From Nautilus pompilius (taxonomy: Eukaryota > Mollusca > Cephalopoda > Nautilida > Nautilidae), in the NCBI GenBank assembly GCA_018389105.1, contig JACATO010000317.1, positions 2,885,001 through 2,949,000 on the forward strand: a stretch of DNA of 64,000 bases, written 5' to 3'. The translations under genes were made by a program, and so were the position numbers. Position 1 is the stretch's first letter, and each line of letters begins with the position of its first letter. This document shows, piece by piece, positions 48,462-62,342 of this stretch. The notes under the pieces were generated by a model that saw nothing but the letters and a program-made list of their open reading frames with translations, ran no database searches and was not told the DNA's origin.

Positions 48462-51400
48462 TAGCAAAAACCATCTTATACACGCATATATGAACCGTCA
48501 GCTCAACCTTTTGTGAAAGTGCAGTAAGTATATATGTATACGCTCTGAGAACTTACTCTCTCTTTTGGAAATTCGAGGAAAACAACATCCACAAAACACT
48601 AGCAACAGATATCAATAAATAAAACCATTATCATCTTCTGTAACTAACGTATTTAAAATGACGTTTTGCTGTTTTTCTTGTAAACTGGAATCTATCTGAT
48701 AGCGGGCGATGAAAATTATAAAAGAGACTGACTGTTTTCACAGATAAAGGAGATTTGGATGTTCTTGGAAAACGTTTTCATTCAAAGAGTCATTTGCTGT
48801 TTAGTTTATGCATGTTGTTTGACAAATGTGACCAACGGAAACTACGGCAGAAATGGTTGTAGTTAGTTCGTTTGCCCGAACCACTCCCGCAAGGAGTAGA
48901 GATATGTGTAGCAGGTTTATAGTCTATTGCGTTTTTTGCAATTGAAATAGGAGACTTATAACACCGAAGTAGTATATACTGCTACCAAGAATTGTGAAGA
49001 CTCATCAATAACGTATTCTACTCAAATATTCAAAAATCAATTTATGAGTAAAATATAGATATGTGTTAAAAAAAACATAAATCTAGACAAATTTAGAGTT
49101 TTGGTTTTGCTCGTTCTTCCCTGACTGACCACTTCTGAACTTCAGAATGATTGAAAGCCACACCTACGAATTCTCGAAAATCCTACACTGGTCGCTTAGA
49201 GGGAAAGGGGGCTCGCTGAAAAAGAATTAAGGAGCAGGTGAAAAATGATAGCCACTGGTGGAAAATCACAAGAAATTTGGATCAGTTTTCAAACTAACTT
49301 TTCTAAGAAAAGATCACTGAAAATAGTCATGCTACTTGTGGCATACTGACCAAAAGGTATCGGTCAAAGACTTTCGGGGTGCGTTCGTATTCATTCTCTG
49401 TCTACTTGTGACGTTATATCCAAAGCCTTCGGTGTTCTACATTGCATATGAGGATCCTCTGGTCATATTTCCATCCCTCGTTACTATTACGTAATTCATC
49501 AAGATTAACCATTATTTATAACTTTTTTTATTATTTGTGAGGGTGGTAAAAAGGAACAAGCACACACTTAGATGACATGAGTTGTTTCCCATACTTGGGA
49601 AATTAGGTATTTTTCGGATCAAGAACGTAAAGCGAAATATGGTAGTCAAAAGCGCTCAGCGTTAACCCGTAGTACATAGCTACCTATTAAATCTATGGTA
49701 ATTTTTAAGGCATAGTAACTGATTGTACATTTTCAAAAATCGAAATCTAGAGTAATTTATCAAACGGTGTAAAATGTCCAAATTTAGATAGTGTGCAAAA
49801 AAATAAACGACAGCAATTGGTTTTGGTTTAATTGTTTTCAGTATTTTACTCAAACGACTTCACGGTGCGGGAATAACGGTGTTAAATAGTTGTTTGTCGC
49901 CGTAGATACTACAGTAGGGTTTTTAATACCGTGGGATGTAGTGTACTTACCATTTGATTAAAATTGTTTGAAACGTGTTCTACACCTTACTGTGGAATCA
50001 GCAGTAACAGCGCTCACCGAGAATGTTGTAGGCAGTCTTCCTCATTTCCACGATGACCTAATCTTTGGATTTGTTTATTTAACCCTAACACCGACGATGC
50101 GCTGTAAGAAGCATTCACCGGGAACATCGCTGAGCTGTTCATTATTCCGACAGACGTGGACGGAGCCCCGCCGCCATTATTGCCGAAATGAAACGGGCTT
50201 ACGGGGACAACCGTCCGACTAAGGTTGATAGTGTTGTGGGTAGCATAAGCCTCGGACAACCACCTTCGGTCCGGTGGCGAACAGCGGGAGTGCAACTGTG
50301 ACTGTTGTCACCGCCATCGGCGCAAGATAAAAAGTCTCAAAAAACATGGCGTCGTGACCGCGACCGGTGATCTCCGACAGCAGAGCGTTAACACGCCCGC
50401 TTCCTTCTTCCCGACGTCGATGTAGAAGCTCGGAGAACGTCAGTTCTTATACGGTCAGCGTTCACTAAAATACAAGTAAATAACTATAAATAAAGGTGAA
50501 CAATTAAAGGCACAAAACCAATGTTTTCAGGCTGAGTTGTGAAAATTATTCTGAAAGACGAGATCCGTCTCATAATAAATAACAGGCAAATCGCGACCCT
50601 CGGTTTGTTGTCCGGCCATTCAGAAACAACTGAGGGATGTAACCGGATATTTACTAACACACGTGACATGACACAATTATCTTTCATAAACTGAGCAACG
50701 ACTCTCTGATTGCCCGTATGTTTCTCATTCACAGAGGCAGCTGTTGGTACACAAACTTTATTTAAAACTTTTCAAAGAACAAAACCCATCTGAACGGAAT
50801 CCGAGTAACTTCTGCTAAATTAATAGTTATACATTTTTATAATCTGTATTCAGACGTTGAAATGCCGTCACGTGACTTCATGCTAAAATTACGAGGCGAG
50901 AATGAACTGATAAATAGTAACTACAAAACAAACTGTCTGCATTCAGGAATCTTGGAAGTGCAATCAAGAAAAGTAATTTCTAATATGTGTCCATCAGTCC
51001 AGTTTGTTTATGTCAAATATTGCAGCCATTCAACCGCGACAGCTGACCAGGGATGGTCTGAATGCCGGCTTCTGCAGAGTAATCAGCGAAGGTCGGAGGT
51101 CAGCTGAGGAGTCCGGTCTCCATCAGGGTTACGGGGTCGCGACGTGACGCCTCACTTACGGCAGCGCTTTCCAATCTTGCGGATCCAACTCCCGTCATTG
51201 TCAGTAGAGGCTGCAGGCACGCGCCGTGATAAAGGGAGGCCCGGAATAATTAATGAAGCGGTGAAAGCAATTACTGCGTTCTAGTCCACGGAGTAACTGC
51301 AGCTCGAGGTGGTGTGTGGGCTATACGCAGATGTCGAATGCACAATGAAATATATGTGTGCACGTGCCAACAGCAGTCGGAAGTTAGATGTCTGAGAATA

Positions 51401-52610
51401 ATCAGGCTACTGGCTGGTTTCGCTTCGCCATCCTTTCTTGTCGCGACCCCTGCTTTGGAAACCGCTTGCGTTGCACGGGTTTATTTCCTAATTAGGTAGG
51501 CCTGCACTAGCTGCCTGGCTTGGTTCCCTTGCATGCGGTGAGAACTCAACCGAGAAATCTGTGCGACCTGGCTTATTTTCTCTTGGAAGGCAGCGCCACA
51601 CCATCCCACAAAAAGAGCTGCTTTCACCAGCGGGTGGATTTTAGACGATAAAACCGACGAACTGCAATTAAAGCCAATAAACATTTTTATCGCTTAAATC
51701 GATCAAGAAAAGGAAGCGTGTGGATAATCGTTAAGAAATGGAGTGTAAAATATTTTTTTTTCTATGTCTGCTAATACGTTTCTGTTCCGCTCAGTCTGTA
51801 TTTTAAGCCATGAGCTCGTTAATCTAACTGATGTGTAGTGAATTCTCTGTAAATTAAAAAGAAATATATAATTAATAGTAAGTAAAAACAAGGCTAGTTA
51901 GTCTTAGACCGCAAAAATTTCTTTAAATTTATTTGCAATACGGATGCATGCCTACTTGTACCATAACTCAACTCGGGCTAGCAGGAATCTCTTTAATGGA
52001 ATGATGCTCATATTTCCTGCACATGCAGTATCTCTACTGAAACTATTTATCGTTTTTTTAAAAACTTTTGAAAGATTCAATGTCCACTTTATCAAAGTTT
52101 GTTTCGGAATATGTGAGGAGATATTCGCAACTGTTCGTATCCAAATACGCTTGAAATTTTTGCTAAAGATTCATTCCACTGTTCTTTTAATTCCAGTGTT
52201 TAACTTATTAGGCCCGAGGGTCGGGACAACCACCCTGGCATGGATGCTTCTAGCTCCGCCTCACAAGCCAGTCATCGCGTGGATTTCCTTCCACATCTAA
52301 AATAGAGATTTCTAGAGATGATTTCCTGACGGAGTAGGCGGTGAAGGCGCTTTATAGAAGATAACCGCAACACTACGCTTTTTCCTCCTCCCCCCCCCGC
52401 AGGGTTGTCTCCCTTATAGAGGAGACTAGTAAACAAAAAATCAAAATCCAGTTCATACAAAACGGCGATGTTCTTTCCGTGTTATCTATTGGATCACTGT
52501 CCCCCCCCAAACTGCTGAGTGTCACGTGATCCGGTCTAGATTTACAAGGGAGATAACAAAGAAAGTAGAATCTTAAAAAGTGTTGAAAACAACTCCACTG
52601 ACCTGCAGCC
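46930..52610. other. intergenic stretch 3' of the receptor, with GC-richer blocks
   Basis: No gene recognised. It includes a GT microsatellite at 48431-48460. Two CpG-bearing GC-richer blocks, about 50.0-50.46 kb and 51.05-51.65 kb, stand out from the AT-rich background. Open frames there (93 and 84 codons overlapping on opposite strands at 50.0-50.3 kb) have no domain resemblance. These blocks could be exons, regulatory DNA or old repeats. Confidence 0.3.
48431..48460. repeat. (GT)n microsatellite
   Basis: Fifteen uninterrupted GT units. Confidence 0.98.
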
Positions 52611-52733
52611 ATGGTCATAAGTTTTGTATAACTCTAGGAATTTAAAATTGAAAGTAAGATAATTCGAACAGAATCGAGATCTTTTCATTTAACATCATAT
52701 AATCAACAACAAAAAAACCACAGAAGGCATTAC

Positions 52734-52755
52734 ACGTGACGTCGTGACGTCACGT
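52734..52755. promoter_or_regulatory. 22-bp CRE/ATF-type palindrome
   Basis: A nearly perfect 22-bp inverted repeat that begins ACGTGACGTC and ends GACGTCACGT. It holds two overlapping-type CRE cores, one of them the full TGACGTCA. It lies about 120-140 bp upstream, on the minus strand, of an ATG followed closely by a donor-like site (near 52597-52618), and close to a CCCCGCC GC box (about 52884). That arrangement fits a CREB/ATF-responsive promoter firing to the left. Transcription itself is not shown by the sequence. Confidence 0.35.
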
Positions 52756-52759
52756 TGTT

Positions 52760-55700
52760 CAGTTTTGGTAGTTTCTCCAGGCGATAGGCCCTCTCCAGCG
52801 CCTCAGCAACCTGACATCACCGTGCAAATCCAGCAGATCTATTTCGCCTTTATCAAGTAATATTATACAATTCGAACTTTCAGCCCCGCCTCTCCTCCTC
52901 CTCCTCCTCTTCCGATTTATCTTATTCCAAACTATAAACCTGCAGTCGTCCAGTACAGACATCGATTAAATGTCGCGTCAAATAGTTACACCGGTAGATA
53001 ATGATATCAGACACTACCACTTCTGCCATACCGTCCTGGGATTCCATTCCGAAATGCAGTTAATACGTTGCTATAAAATAGAACTCGTTTTAAAAAAGAA
53101 CAACAATAAACAAACACATTCAGAATATTATTTGTAATTTCAACGACATAAATAAAATAGAATTAAAAACCCGAGACCTCCGCTCTCTTTAAGGTGTAAA
53201 ATACTCGCTCTTTCTTTATTTTATATGGTCTTTAAGATTATGATATAATCAAGTTTTTTTAAATAAACAATTAATGTAATGCAACAAAATACAATGTAAT
53301 ATAATGCTTTATTGAAATTTAATTAAGAAAAATTGTGAAAAAATTAATGAACATAAATATACCTTTAGTTTTAATAAATATTTCAAAATTCAAATAACAG
53401 GTAAAATTTGTAAAACTTTCAGGTAGAGTTTGATCATCTGTATTAAAATAATGTGTATTGTGCGTGTGAGAGATTAACGTTTCTCACGCTCACTGATAAC
53501 AAACGTTTTGAAGTCTAAAATGAACATTTACCTAGGATTTTCACACACACACACAGCCGGAATTTTTGGCTGGTGTTTCGATCGGCCAAACGTCACCAGC
53601 CAAGTTTCTGTCTTAGCGGGGGTTCGGACGCCAGATGAGCCTTCCAAAGGATCTTAGCATGAGAAAATAACGTGTCCAAACTGCTGGAGGCCTTTACCGT
53701 TATCGTGGTGCCGAAATCCGCATGGTTCACGCTTTATTCTTTCGGTTAGCTTGATTTCTAATATTTCCCCCTTTTCGGATCGTAAAAGCCAGAACCACTG
53801 CAACTATTACATACATGTAAGATTACATTCAGAGGATAACCCCACTGTATTTCCCAATAGCGTTTGAAATACATATACAGGTGCGAAGTCATTCCGATCT
53901 GTGTTTGTCTGGGTGACTGCATATCAGAATTTTATTCAACAAAATCGCCTGACTTGCATGTCTCTCTCCGAACAAAGGAGCCAGCATTAAATCCAAAGAT
54001 TTAACGACGGCACCATTAAAAAATAGCGATCTACATTGTTAATCTGGCAACACAACTAGAAGTTCTCCCTCCCAAGATATTGTCCCACTGGTCCATCCAC
54101 CCGGGCCGAAGTACGCCAACCAACCGTTGAACCTGAAGAGTTAATCTGAAAGCCATTAATCAGGAGCCCGAATCAGTAAACCAAACGTATTAGATTACCA
54201 CTAAACTAGTAAATTAGCTGCTGAATTTTCTAATTAAACCAGAAACAAACCGACACTCATAAATTAAAAATTATTAAACCAGTAAATGATAAATAGCAAT
54301 CAAAACAAAGATGTGGCATTTTCTATATAAGCCTCAGAATATTATTTAAATTTTTCTTTCTGGATAGAGTAGTCTCCCTTACTCTGACCAAATCTTCCGC
54401 CACTCTTTCAATTAGTACCGTTACAGTCCTAGTGTTACCGCAGATTTTCATCATTGAATTTTTCTAAAAAATAAACTACATACTGACCACAAAATCAGTA
54501 AATCATAGGTTATTTCTCAAACTTTGATTGAATAAAATCAGCCAGATCACCTTTAATAAACACTGATTGGTTGAACTCTGCATTGCTATTTTTGTGTATT
54601 TAAAAATTTTGTTTATACTTCAGTTTCGGTTAGAGTGGTCTCCCTTCCGTTAAGCGGCAACTAGTTGCCCAAGCTAGGCCACAATACAGGAAAGGTTTGG
54701 TTAGTAACTGGGTGCAACATCTCCAGAAACCTAACCCTCCTTTTCGTTACGTAGTCTAAAGCATCCACCTTTTCTTTGTTCATACTACATTGGGGGTAGA
54801 GGTGGGTGTGACTGAGCTCTGAGCATTATGGCAGTAATTATGAAATGTTTTATGCTTTGTTGAATTATATAATCTAATAAAGTAAATCAAGATCTTTTCA
54901 GCTACGGGTGTCGCGGGCACCGTGTTGCTGAGAGCTATAAGATCCGGGTCCCGAAAACTCGGTGACCGGGTGATTTCCTGCTGATGTCATCGCATTGGAG
55001 CGGAATTATTCGGATTCTAATTCCATCAATTTTGCTTGTGATTTCCCTTTCTAGCTACGAGCTTGGGCCCCAGTCTTTCTACCTCAGTAATATAGTATCC
55101 AGACAACTTAATAATGGCCTATGGTATCCAGAGGCCGTTCTGTCTACCCCACAGCTATAGCGCCTGCAGGGCCCCGCCGTGTAGTATGTACCTCTCCCTG
55201 TCCTCACAAATAGTTCTTCTCTTAAAATCAATTTCCATATTATTTAATACCTAACATGGGGCACAACCCTCGCGCAGGCAATCGGTGTAATTCCTCTGAT
55301 CACCTGGTGAGGTGGTTTGCCCGGCCCTGAGACTCACGGTGTCATCAGTTATTCAAATTAATAGAAAAATAATCATAATAAATAAAGTTAAAATCATTTA
55401 AGTTATCTCTCCATCTCTGAAGTTATGTAACTTTTACCCAATTATTAAAAAACGGCCTCGTCGGAAGGTGAACACGTATATATCTTTTTATGAGTAAAAC
55501 AACTTTCTTATTTCTGTCTAAAGGTGCGGTAGTGGGCGTCGCCGCTGGGTGGGTCGGGAAATGTGGCACCGAAACGAGCAGGAGGAATCTCTCGCTTATG
55601 AGCCGGCCTCGAGTCCAGAAAAGGAACGGACTCGTCTTCAGTTCTACGAACACTTTGTTTCAGAACTGTGGTATCACGCCCTGGTTATGGAACTCCCAGT

Positions 55701-57479
55701 ACGATCAGACCTCACAACACACCGAACCTGTGGCTTTTACTTTTTATGTCATGCTTAAACGGACGGATCGCTGAGACGCCACCTCACGGGTGGAAAAGGA
55801 CTGCTATCGGCTCGCCTCAGGGATCGAGTATTCATTGACCAGGGTCATCGCGTGCAGCCTGGACGGTAAAGCTGACCCAGTCTGGTTTTCCACTTTTACC
55901 AGAGTTGTCTGTCCTTGCGATAAGTTCGACTGACCGTACGATTATAGTGCACAAAGAGAAAGTTGTGACTGTCGTGTAAAAGGATGAAAGGTGTAGCTAC
56001 ATCACGTTTATTACATAATTTTGAATATCATTTTTAGAAAAACATGTTTTTGTTTAGTTTTTGTTTTAGCTAAAAGTTTCCATAAACTAGAAGTGTTGTC
56101 AATTTTAGTCATCACCAACATTGAGCAAATAGGAAATTACCTATATCGTGGATAATCTACCTGGGCATTGGTTGGATTATACCTGTTGAAATAATCTGTA
56201 GCATTTACATCTACTTCTGTGTTGTTGGTTATTAAAGGAGACTATATAATTAATAGAGGGACAGGGTCAAGTCTATTGGGATTAATTTAAAGATGCTAAA
56301 GGTACCACCTATGAGGAACTGACTTGTTTCGATTTAAAATCTCCTCAAATGCTTTAGCTCGTTTGGTATAGAAATTTAACTCGATTGCTTTTTTAAATTC
56401 TTCAGTAGATCGTCTTTGATTTCTTCGAACTTAAATCATTACTTTGTCTTGTGTTTGGTTGTTGTAGTTTTTAAAATTTTATAAAACATCAGGTTAAGAA
56501 CCCTACGCAATCGTTTAACGATATAAGCAAAGCTTCCAAAGTAGAAACTTTCCAAAATCGTTTGGTGAAAATAATCAGATTCATCAAACTTTGGTGAAAC
56601 TGTCTGACTCGACTTTTTCCTATAAAATATTTAAATTCAACAAAACCCATATCTCTGCTATCGTCCCACATTTGTTGGAGATCTTTTATAAACAGTGGAA
56701 AGAAGATGATTGGGCTACTGTTGATTATTTGTCTGGGGAGTTCCGTGGCACTTTTTGGAAATTATAAAAGGTATTAATATTATTGCGCCTACCTCTAATA
56801 TAAAATGTTTCGGGATTTCTTTGTTTATGTTAGACTTGAGTTTATCAAATTAAGCAAACTTTAAAACTCTGAATCGATCTCTTTAGAATCATGAAAATCG
56901 TTTGGGTTTTAAAATATATTCCAGACCTGTCTCTTTGATTTCTGCTCCCTCACCTATTATTTTCCGACCATTTTGTGGGTCAAAATCTCTTTACTGCATT
57001 TTTTATTCGCTAAAAGATTTTTGTAGTTTAATAGATTTACTAGCAAACCCACTTTTTATCATTTATTATTCAGAATGGTGTTATGGTCTAGAATAATGCA
57101 AAAAACCCGTATCTAATAACGTGCACCCAGGTAGGATGGTTTTACTGCTGCACTTCCCACTATAACCAACTCACGAATATTCCTACGTAATAAATTGTTA
57201 GATTACTTTTTTAATTTTCCCGATAAGTTTTGACTTCACCCATTAATATAAAAAAGGAACTGGTTAAGTTTTAACCGCTTATTTATCTTCATCTAATTTA
57301 ATAGGTTTGGTTTCTCGCTCATTTTCAGTCACTTTTCCGGGTAAAGTCATCAGCTTGATAACGGTCACAGGAATCATCTTCCATCTCTGCTGCCAGCAGA
57401 TTCATCAGTAGATGTCTTTTATGATTTCAAAGAGGAATCTGAAAAACAAAAAAAGATCAGGTGAAAAATATTCACCTGT
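52760..57479. other. intergenic stretch, nothing firmly recognised
   Basis: Mixed composition. The block at 55480-55930 is GC-richer, with overlapping open frames (94 and 69 codons on +, 76 on -) and an AG acceptor-like site at about 55522, but no known domain. Sequences at about 53600 (GGGGGTTCGGACGCC) and 54930 resemble tRNA B-box regions and may be SINE scraps. Around 56.1-57.3 kb there may be older Polinton-related sequence, which I cannot prove. Confidence 0.3.
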
Positions 57480-58560
57480 GATTATGAGTTTAGAATAATT
57501 TATATATGAAAATGACGGAAATCTATTGTTTAAAATGTAAAACTAATAGAGAAATTGTAAAAGAAGTTATCAGTGAGAATGATAAACTAATGTGAAGAGG
57601 ATTGTCAGATTTGTAGGAAGCAAAAACCTTTTTGTCTCAGCATTAAAATTTATTTCCAGAGCCGACGAAAGTCTGCTTTAAGAAAATACCCTGGTTGTCA
57701 TTTAGCTAAATATCCTAGTTTTAAAACATTAACCTGAATGTAGCTACTGTGTTCTGGAAGACGATTATATTGAAAATTAAATCCAGAGAATTTTCCAAAA
57801 CTTAGACAATATGTCGAGTGTGAGATATACACGAATCAAGATATTAAAAAATGGTCTCACAGGCAGCTTTGCTGGTATTAGACACCAACAAACAGCTGTC
57901 GAAGACTTGATTTATAATTTTAAAAATATTCAAAATCTTACTTGAAGAAAAAAACGTTAATAGGGGTGAAGTTAAGACTGCAATGAGAATCAGCCATCGT
58001 AGTTTATGCCAAAGGTGTTATGGGTTCTGGTTTTAAGAAAATAGTCAAATCAAAAATAAATTACACTCAAAGACAGCCGACATGTAGTAGGTGAAGAGTT
58101 AACGAAAAACTTATCTTACAAGTCCATTAGCTTTTCATTCAATAGATGATATCTGGTAGCCGGATTCATCTGATCAGCCAACTTTTTCTAAATGGGATAA
58201 AGATTATACATATATAAGTTAGGTGTAATAGTTGTATTTTCTACATAGGCATGGGATGTTCCCTCAAAATATAAGCAAACGATCTTTAATAAAAGCATTA
58301 ATAAAATTATTTGGACTGATAGAAAAAGTGAATTCGTCGACAGAACTCTAAGAAAAAACCTTTTAGACAGAATGGGTCTTTACCATGGACAGTAGAGGTG
58401 AAGCCATTGACGTGTTACAGAAAGAACGCAGTAAAAAGGTAATAAAAACAAAAGAGACAAAATATTTTTTAAAAAGGAAACAAGAATAAGAAACATCAAT
58501 ATAAAGGCAATGATTTAGTATCAATGCATCGTCATAAAAGAAAAACATTTGTTAAAAGGA
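57480..58560 (+). mobile_element. Polinton/Maverick fossil (integrase and zinc-ribbon remains)
   Basis: Decayed remains of a Polinton-type virus-like element. At about 57507 a small zinc-ribbon protein start (EIYCLKCKTNRE) resembles the short Cys-rich ORF commonly carried by Polintons. At about 58080-58480 the sequence resembles the retrovirus-like integrase of the same elements. There is a Y-L-V-A-G-F block followed by a GVIVVFST..AWDVP string at the place of the family's TVIDVFSKYAWAVP. A TDRKSEF string then corresponds to the TDxGxEF motif. The element is clearly broken, with roughly ten or more breaks in this stretch. Terminal repeats were not found. Other parts (polymerase B, capsid proteins) were not identified with confidence. 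The degree of decay points to an old insertion. Confidence 0.5.
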
Positions 58561-61500
58561 TGCGCCGCTAAAATGGATCTTTTGCCGGATTATAAACCCA
58601 GCGACTGTTTCTTGGACACGAATTAGAAGCCTTAAAATAGAAGAGAAGTATTAGAATAAATCAATGAATTGGATTTTCGGGAACTATGTATGATTCCATT
58701 AAAGGTGTTATTCATTCTCATCAACGTATTCCGTGGAGGATATTGCAGTATTAAATGAGTACTGAGATGTCCATATGGCGGAGTTGATATTGTCGATAAA
58801 ACAGGAAGGAAAGACACCTTTTGTAAACGTTTCACCAGCTGTATGCATACCCTGTCCTGCTCTCAGTTTTGCTAGTAAGTTATCTAAACTTCTTCCCATC
58901 GATCTGAAAATCTAGCTTCGTGCCCTAAGGAGATTACTTTATCATCTGCTATCTTTTTATCAACAGGTTCTTTAAATAAAGATAAAATACACTTTGCAGA
59001 TATTTCTGGTATAATAGATAGTATTTTTTAACCAAGTCTTTAAAGAAAAATTAGAATCGTAATTAAATGAATTACGAAATAAAACGGCTATGAGATTTGG
59101 GTGTCTGAATTTTAAAGTATACTCGTGCCCGGCGCCTCTAAGTCTAAGCAAAGTGACGATAGTCTGTCTCTCACCTTTTTATCTCTGAAAATAAAAGGTT
59201 TTCCTCAGGTATGAAAAAATTGAGAAGTTATGAAGTTCGTGATATTGATTTGTATAAATCATATTTAAAATTTTAGAGAATCGAATACATATTATATAGC
59301 TATTTTAAATACATTTTATAAATTATTGCTAATATATATCTACCTTCTATTTTTAGCTATAAAGAAAACGAACGTGGATTTTGCGTAATCAGATGTAACA
59401 TAATGACAAAAAGATGATAGAATCTGTTATAATATTTTGTGTTTTCAGTATGTCAATCTAGTTTTAGCAAAACACTTTCAGTGTCTGCATAAATTATAAA
59501 GTCCACGTTTAGTTTAACTGAAAATATTTTTTTAGAATTTTAAGTTATGTTTATGCAATATGGCTAAAACCGTCTCCTTATGTTTTATTATTTTAATCTT
59601 TATGATATAACAAACATTTGGGCTTATAAAGATTTAAAATTGATGCTGTGTTATTTGCGTTCAAATCAGATTAAACTAAGTTTGATCTTCTTGTGTAATA
59701 AGCAAAAAATATACTTGTTCCTTTGCATTATTTCTACTTGCATTAAATATATACATAATATGTGAGATTTCTTTCTTTCAAATTTTGTTTATTGAATATT
59801 GAGTAAGTTATGTCTTTCATATTTTCCTTACTTTATGGAGATGATTTTTATTATCAAATGGATGTAAATGCTAAATTATACATAAAAAGAAAAACATTTT
59901 AAAAAATATTCATTTTGAGTATTTATTACAGCATTTTTCTTTTATATAACTTTGGCTAATTCTATACGTCACGAATCTTTTAGGTGTATTGTATTTATTA
60001 TCAATAAATGTTTGATGGCTCATACATTTGTCTACTTTGTCGATCTATATATCATCCCTTCCACATAATAAGCTAAGTCAAAGTGATTTTTCAAAATTAA
60101 AGTTTTCAAAAACCGCACATATTCTTTCAATAAAAAATGTATTAACTTCTCTCCTATTAGTTTCAATATGTTTTTGATTCTAAATATTAAAATATGAAAT
60201 AATGATTATTTCTTAACTGGATGGATATTTTTTCTACTTTTCGTTTTAGTTTTGATCCCGTGATTTTCAAATCGGAATCATAACCATCAAAAGTCAGTGC
60301 TCATAACTTTCAGACTTATCCTATTTTTCTTATAATTTATGCGATTTATTTTATTTTTCAACTTAACTTCAGGATGTAGTTTTAAAAAAGTATATTTACA
60401 TCTTCATCATAAAGCTAATTGGCTCAAGAACTAAGTGTGATTTCGGCAAAAGTGCTGTAAATATTTTAATTGCCTTCATTTATTTAAGCAAGGTATGACG
60501 CCAGCAAATATTTATTAACACTTAATTTTTATATAAATTTATATTTTTTCCCCAGTTTATACCAAATAAAGAAAATAGAATTAAAATTAAAGTTTAAAAT
60601 TTGAGACATTTTAAATCTTAGATTACAATGTTCCAATATGTTTGATTTTTTATACTCTAAGTCGTAGGGGTCATTCGAGTCATTCTAAACATTGCAAAAT
60701 AAAGCTTAGTTTTGGTAAATGCTCTTTTAAAAAGTAGTAGAGATCTTATAAGTAGTCCTTAGGTCCAAACACAAATATTTGTTGAGTCTATTAATAGTTT
60801 CATCAAATTCTTTAAGTTTTACTTCACTAAAATATTCCATGCTGCAGCTAACGTTTGTTGCAATATCCTTTGCTTAATTTATTTAAAGTTTAGTCAACTA
60901 TTTTCCGTTATTATAAAATTATTCATAAATTTTCTTTTAAACGGTTAGCATCTGAGACTGCGAAAGGTAGGGTTTAAATTTTAAAAAAAGAGATTAGTAT
61001 GCTGTAATTTTAAAGACATAGGTAAAGTTTAACGCACAAACAAACATCTTATAAACTTCACGATAAAAACGCTTAATGTTCGGCATAAGTACAAAATTAA
61101 AACAATCTATTGATTAATGTAAAAAAAAACTTAATTACAGGGTAATGCATCAATTCATCAGGTCAGTCTTCCAGTATGTTACAAAGTTTTTGCACGAGAT
61201 AAAACTTTTAATACTGCTTTGTGTTGGCTTAATAAATACGCAAATGTTTAGTGGATATTTGTTTGAAATTTTAAATATATATTTTGATTAAATTGCATCA
61301 AATCTGTATCTCGAAAAAGTTAACTATACATACAGAAAGAATAACACATATAGCTTGAAGTTTGGCTATTAACCTCCTGTTTTATATCGGTATCTATTAT
61401 GAATCAGCATAAAAATCGCATATTTCCCTGTGAAATTTATCATATATTTTTCCAAACCGTTGGTGTACCACAGTGTTTGCTTATCAAATTTGTTTCGGAA

Positions 61501-62342
61501 GAGACAAGCGTGGAGTACAAGCTCGAAAACCTAGTGCCTTGCTTGGGGCTGCCTAACATATTCTAATAAGTGTAGTCCCGAGCGAGAAGCTGAACATCCG
61601 GTTAATAACTAGTGTAATTTTAGAAATTTTAATTATGCGGCGCAATGTTGGAGATAAATGGAGAAAAGATGGCATAGAAGTCCACTCACAATCTGAAAAA
61701 TAGGGATGTGGCATGGCCTCCCATTCAATACTTAAAATTAAAAAAATAAGAGTTTTGCGCTGTAGGTCCTTAGATGAATAAATTACGAGTTTTATTGAGT
61801 GGATGATCGGAAGCCCGCATACCTATCTGTCTACGACTATCACACAATGTCATCTACATATTCCATTATTTATTAATCAACCTCCATGTTTAAATAAAAA
61901 ATAGATCAGATGGATAAAAGTAAAAATGGTAAATGTTGTCAGATATATATTTTCCAGCTTCATTTAGAGCAAAGCGTCATACAAAAAGCAAATGAGCACC
62001 TATGAAGCATAAATAATTGTTATAGTTACAAGTATGTACACTTAAGTGTCATGAAAAATACTGGAAACCAGGAAATTTCTAATGGCTCTTTTACGTGCTA
62101 TATGAATGGATGGGACAATTCGACGTGGTTTCAATAACTCAGTATGATATAGCATGGTCGAAACGCTGCCGATATTAAACTTTTTTTTTTCTAATTTGCC
62201 AAATCTGTAGAAGATAGTCAACTACGAAAAACAAGATATAAAGATGCTCCGAGAACTGTTCAATTGGATTTATCGCAGGAATCTTAGATACCCAGAGGAA
62301 AACTCTGACACCCGAACTCGTGTAAATGGTGATATACTAGAG
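58561..62342. other. AT-rich stretch between the Polinton fossil and the hAT element
   Basis: The first 350 bp may continue the Polinton fossil. From about 59.2 to 62.3 kb the DNA is strongly AT-rich, with only short chance open frames and no recognised gene, RNA or repeat. Confidence 0.35.
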
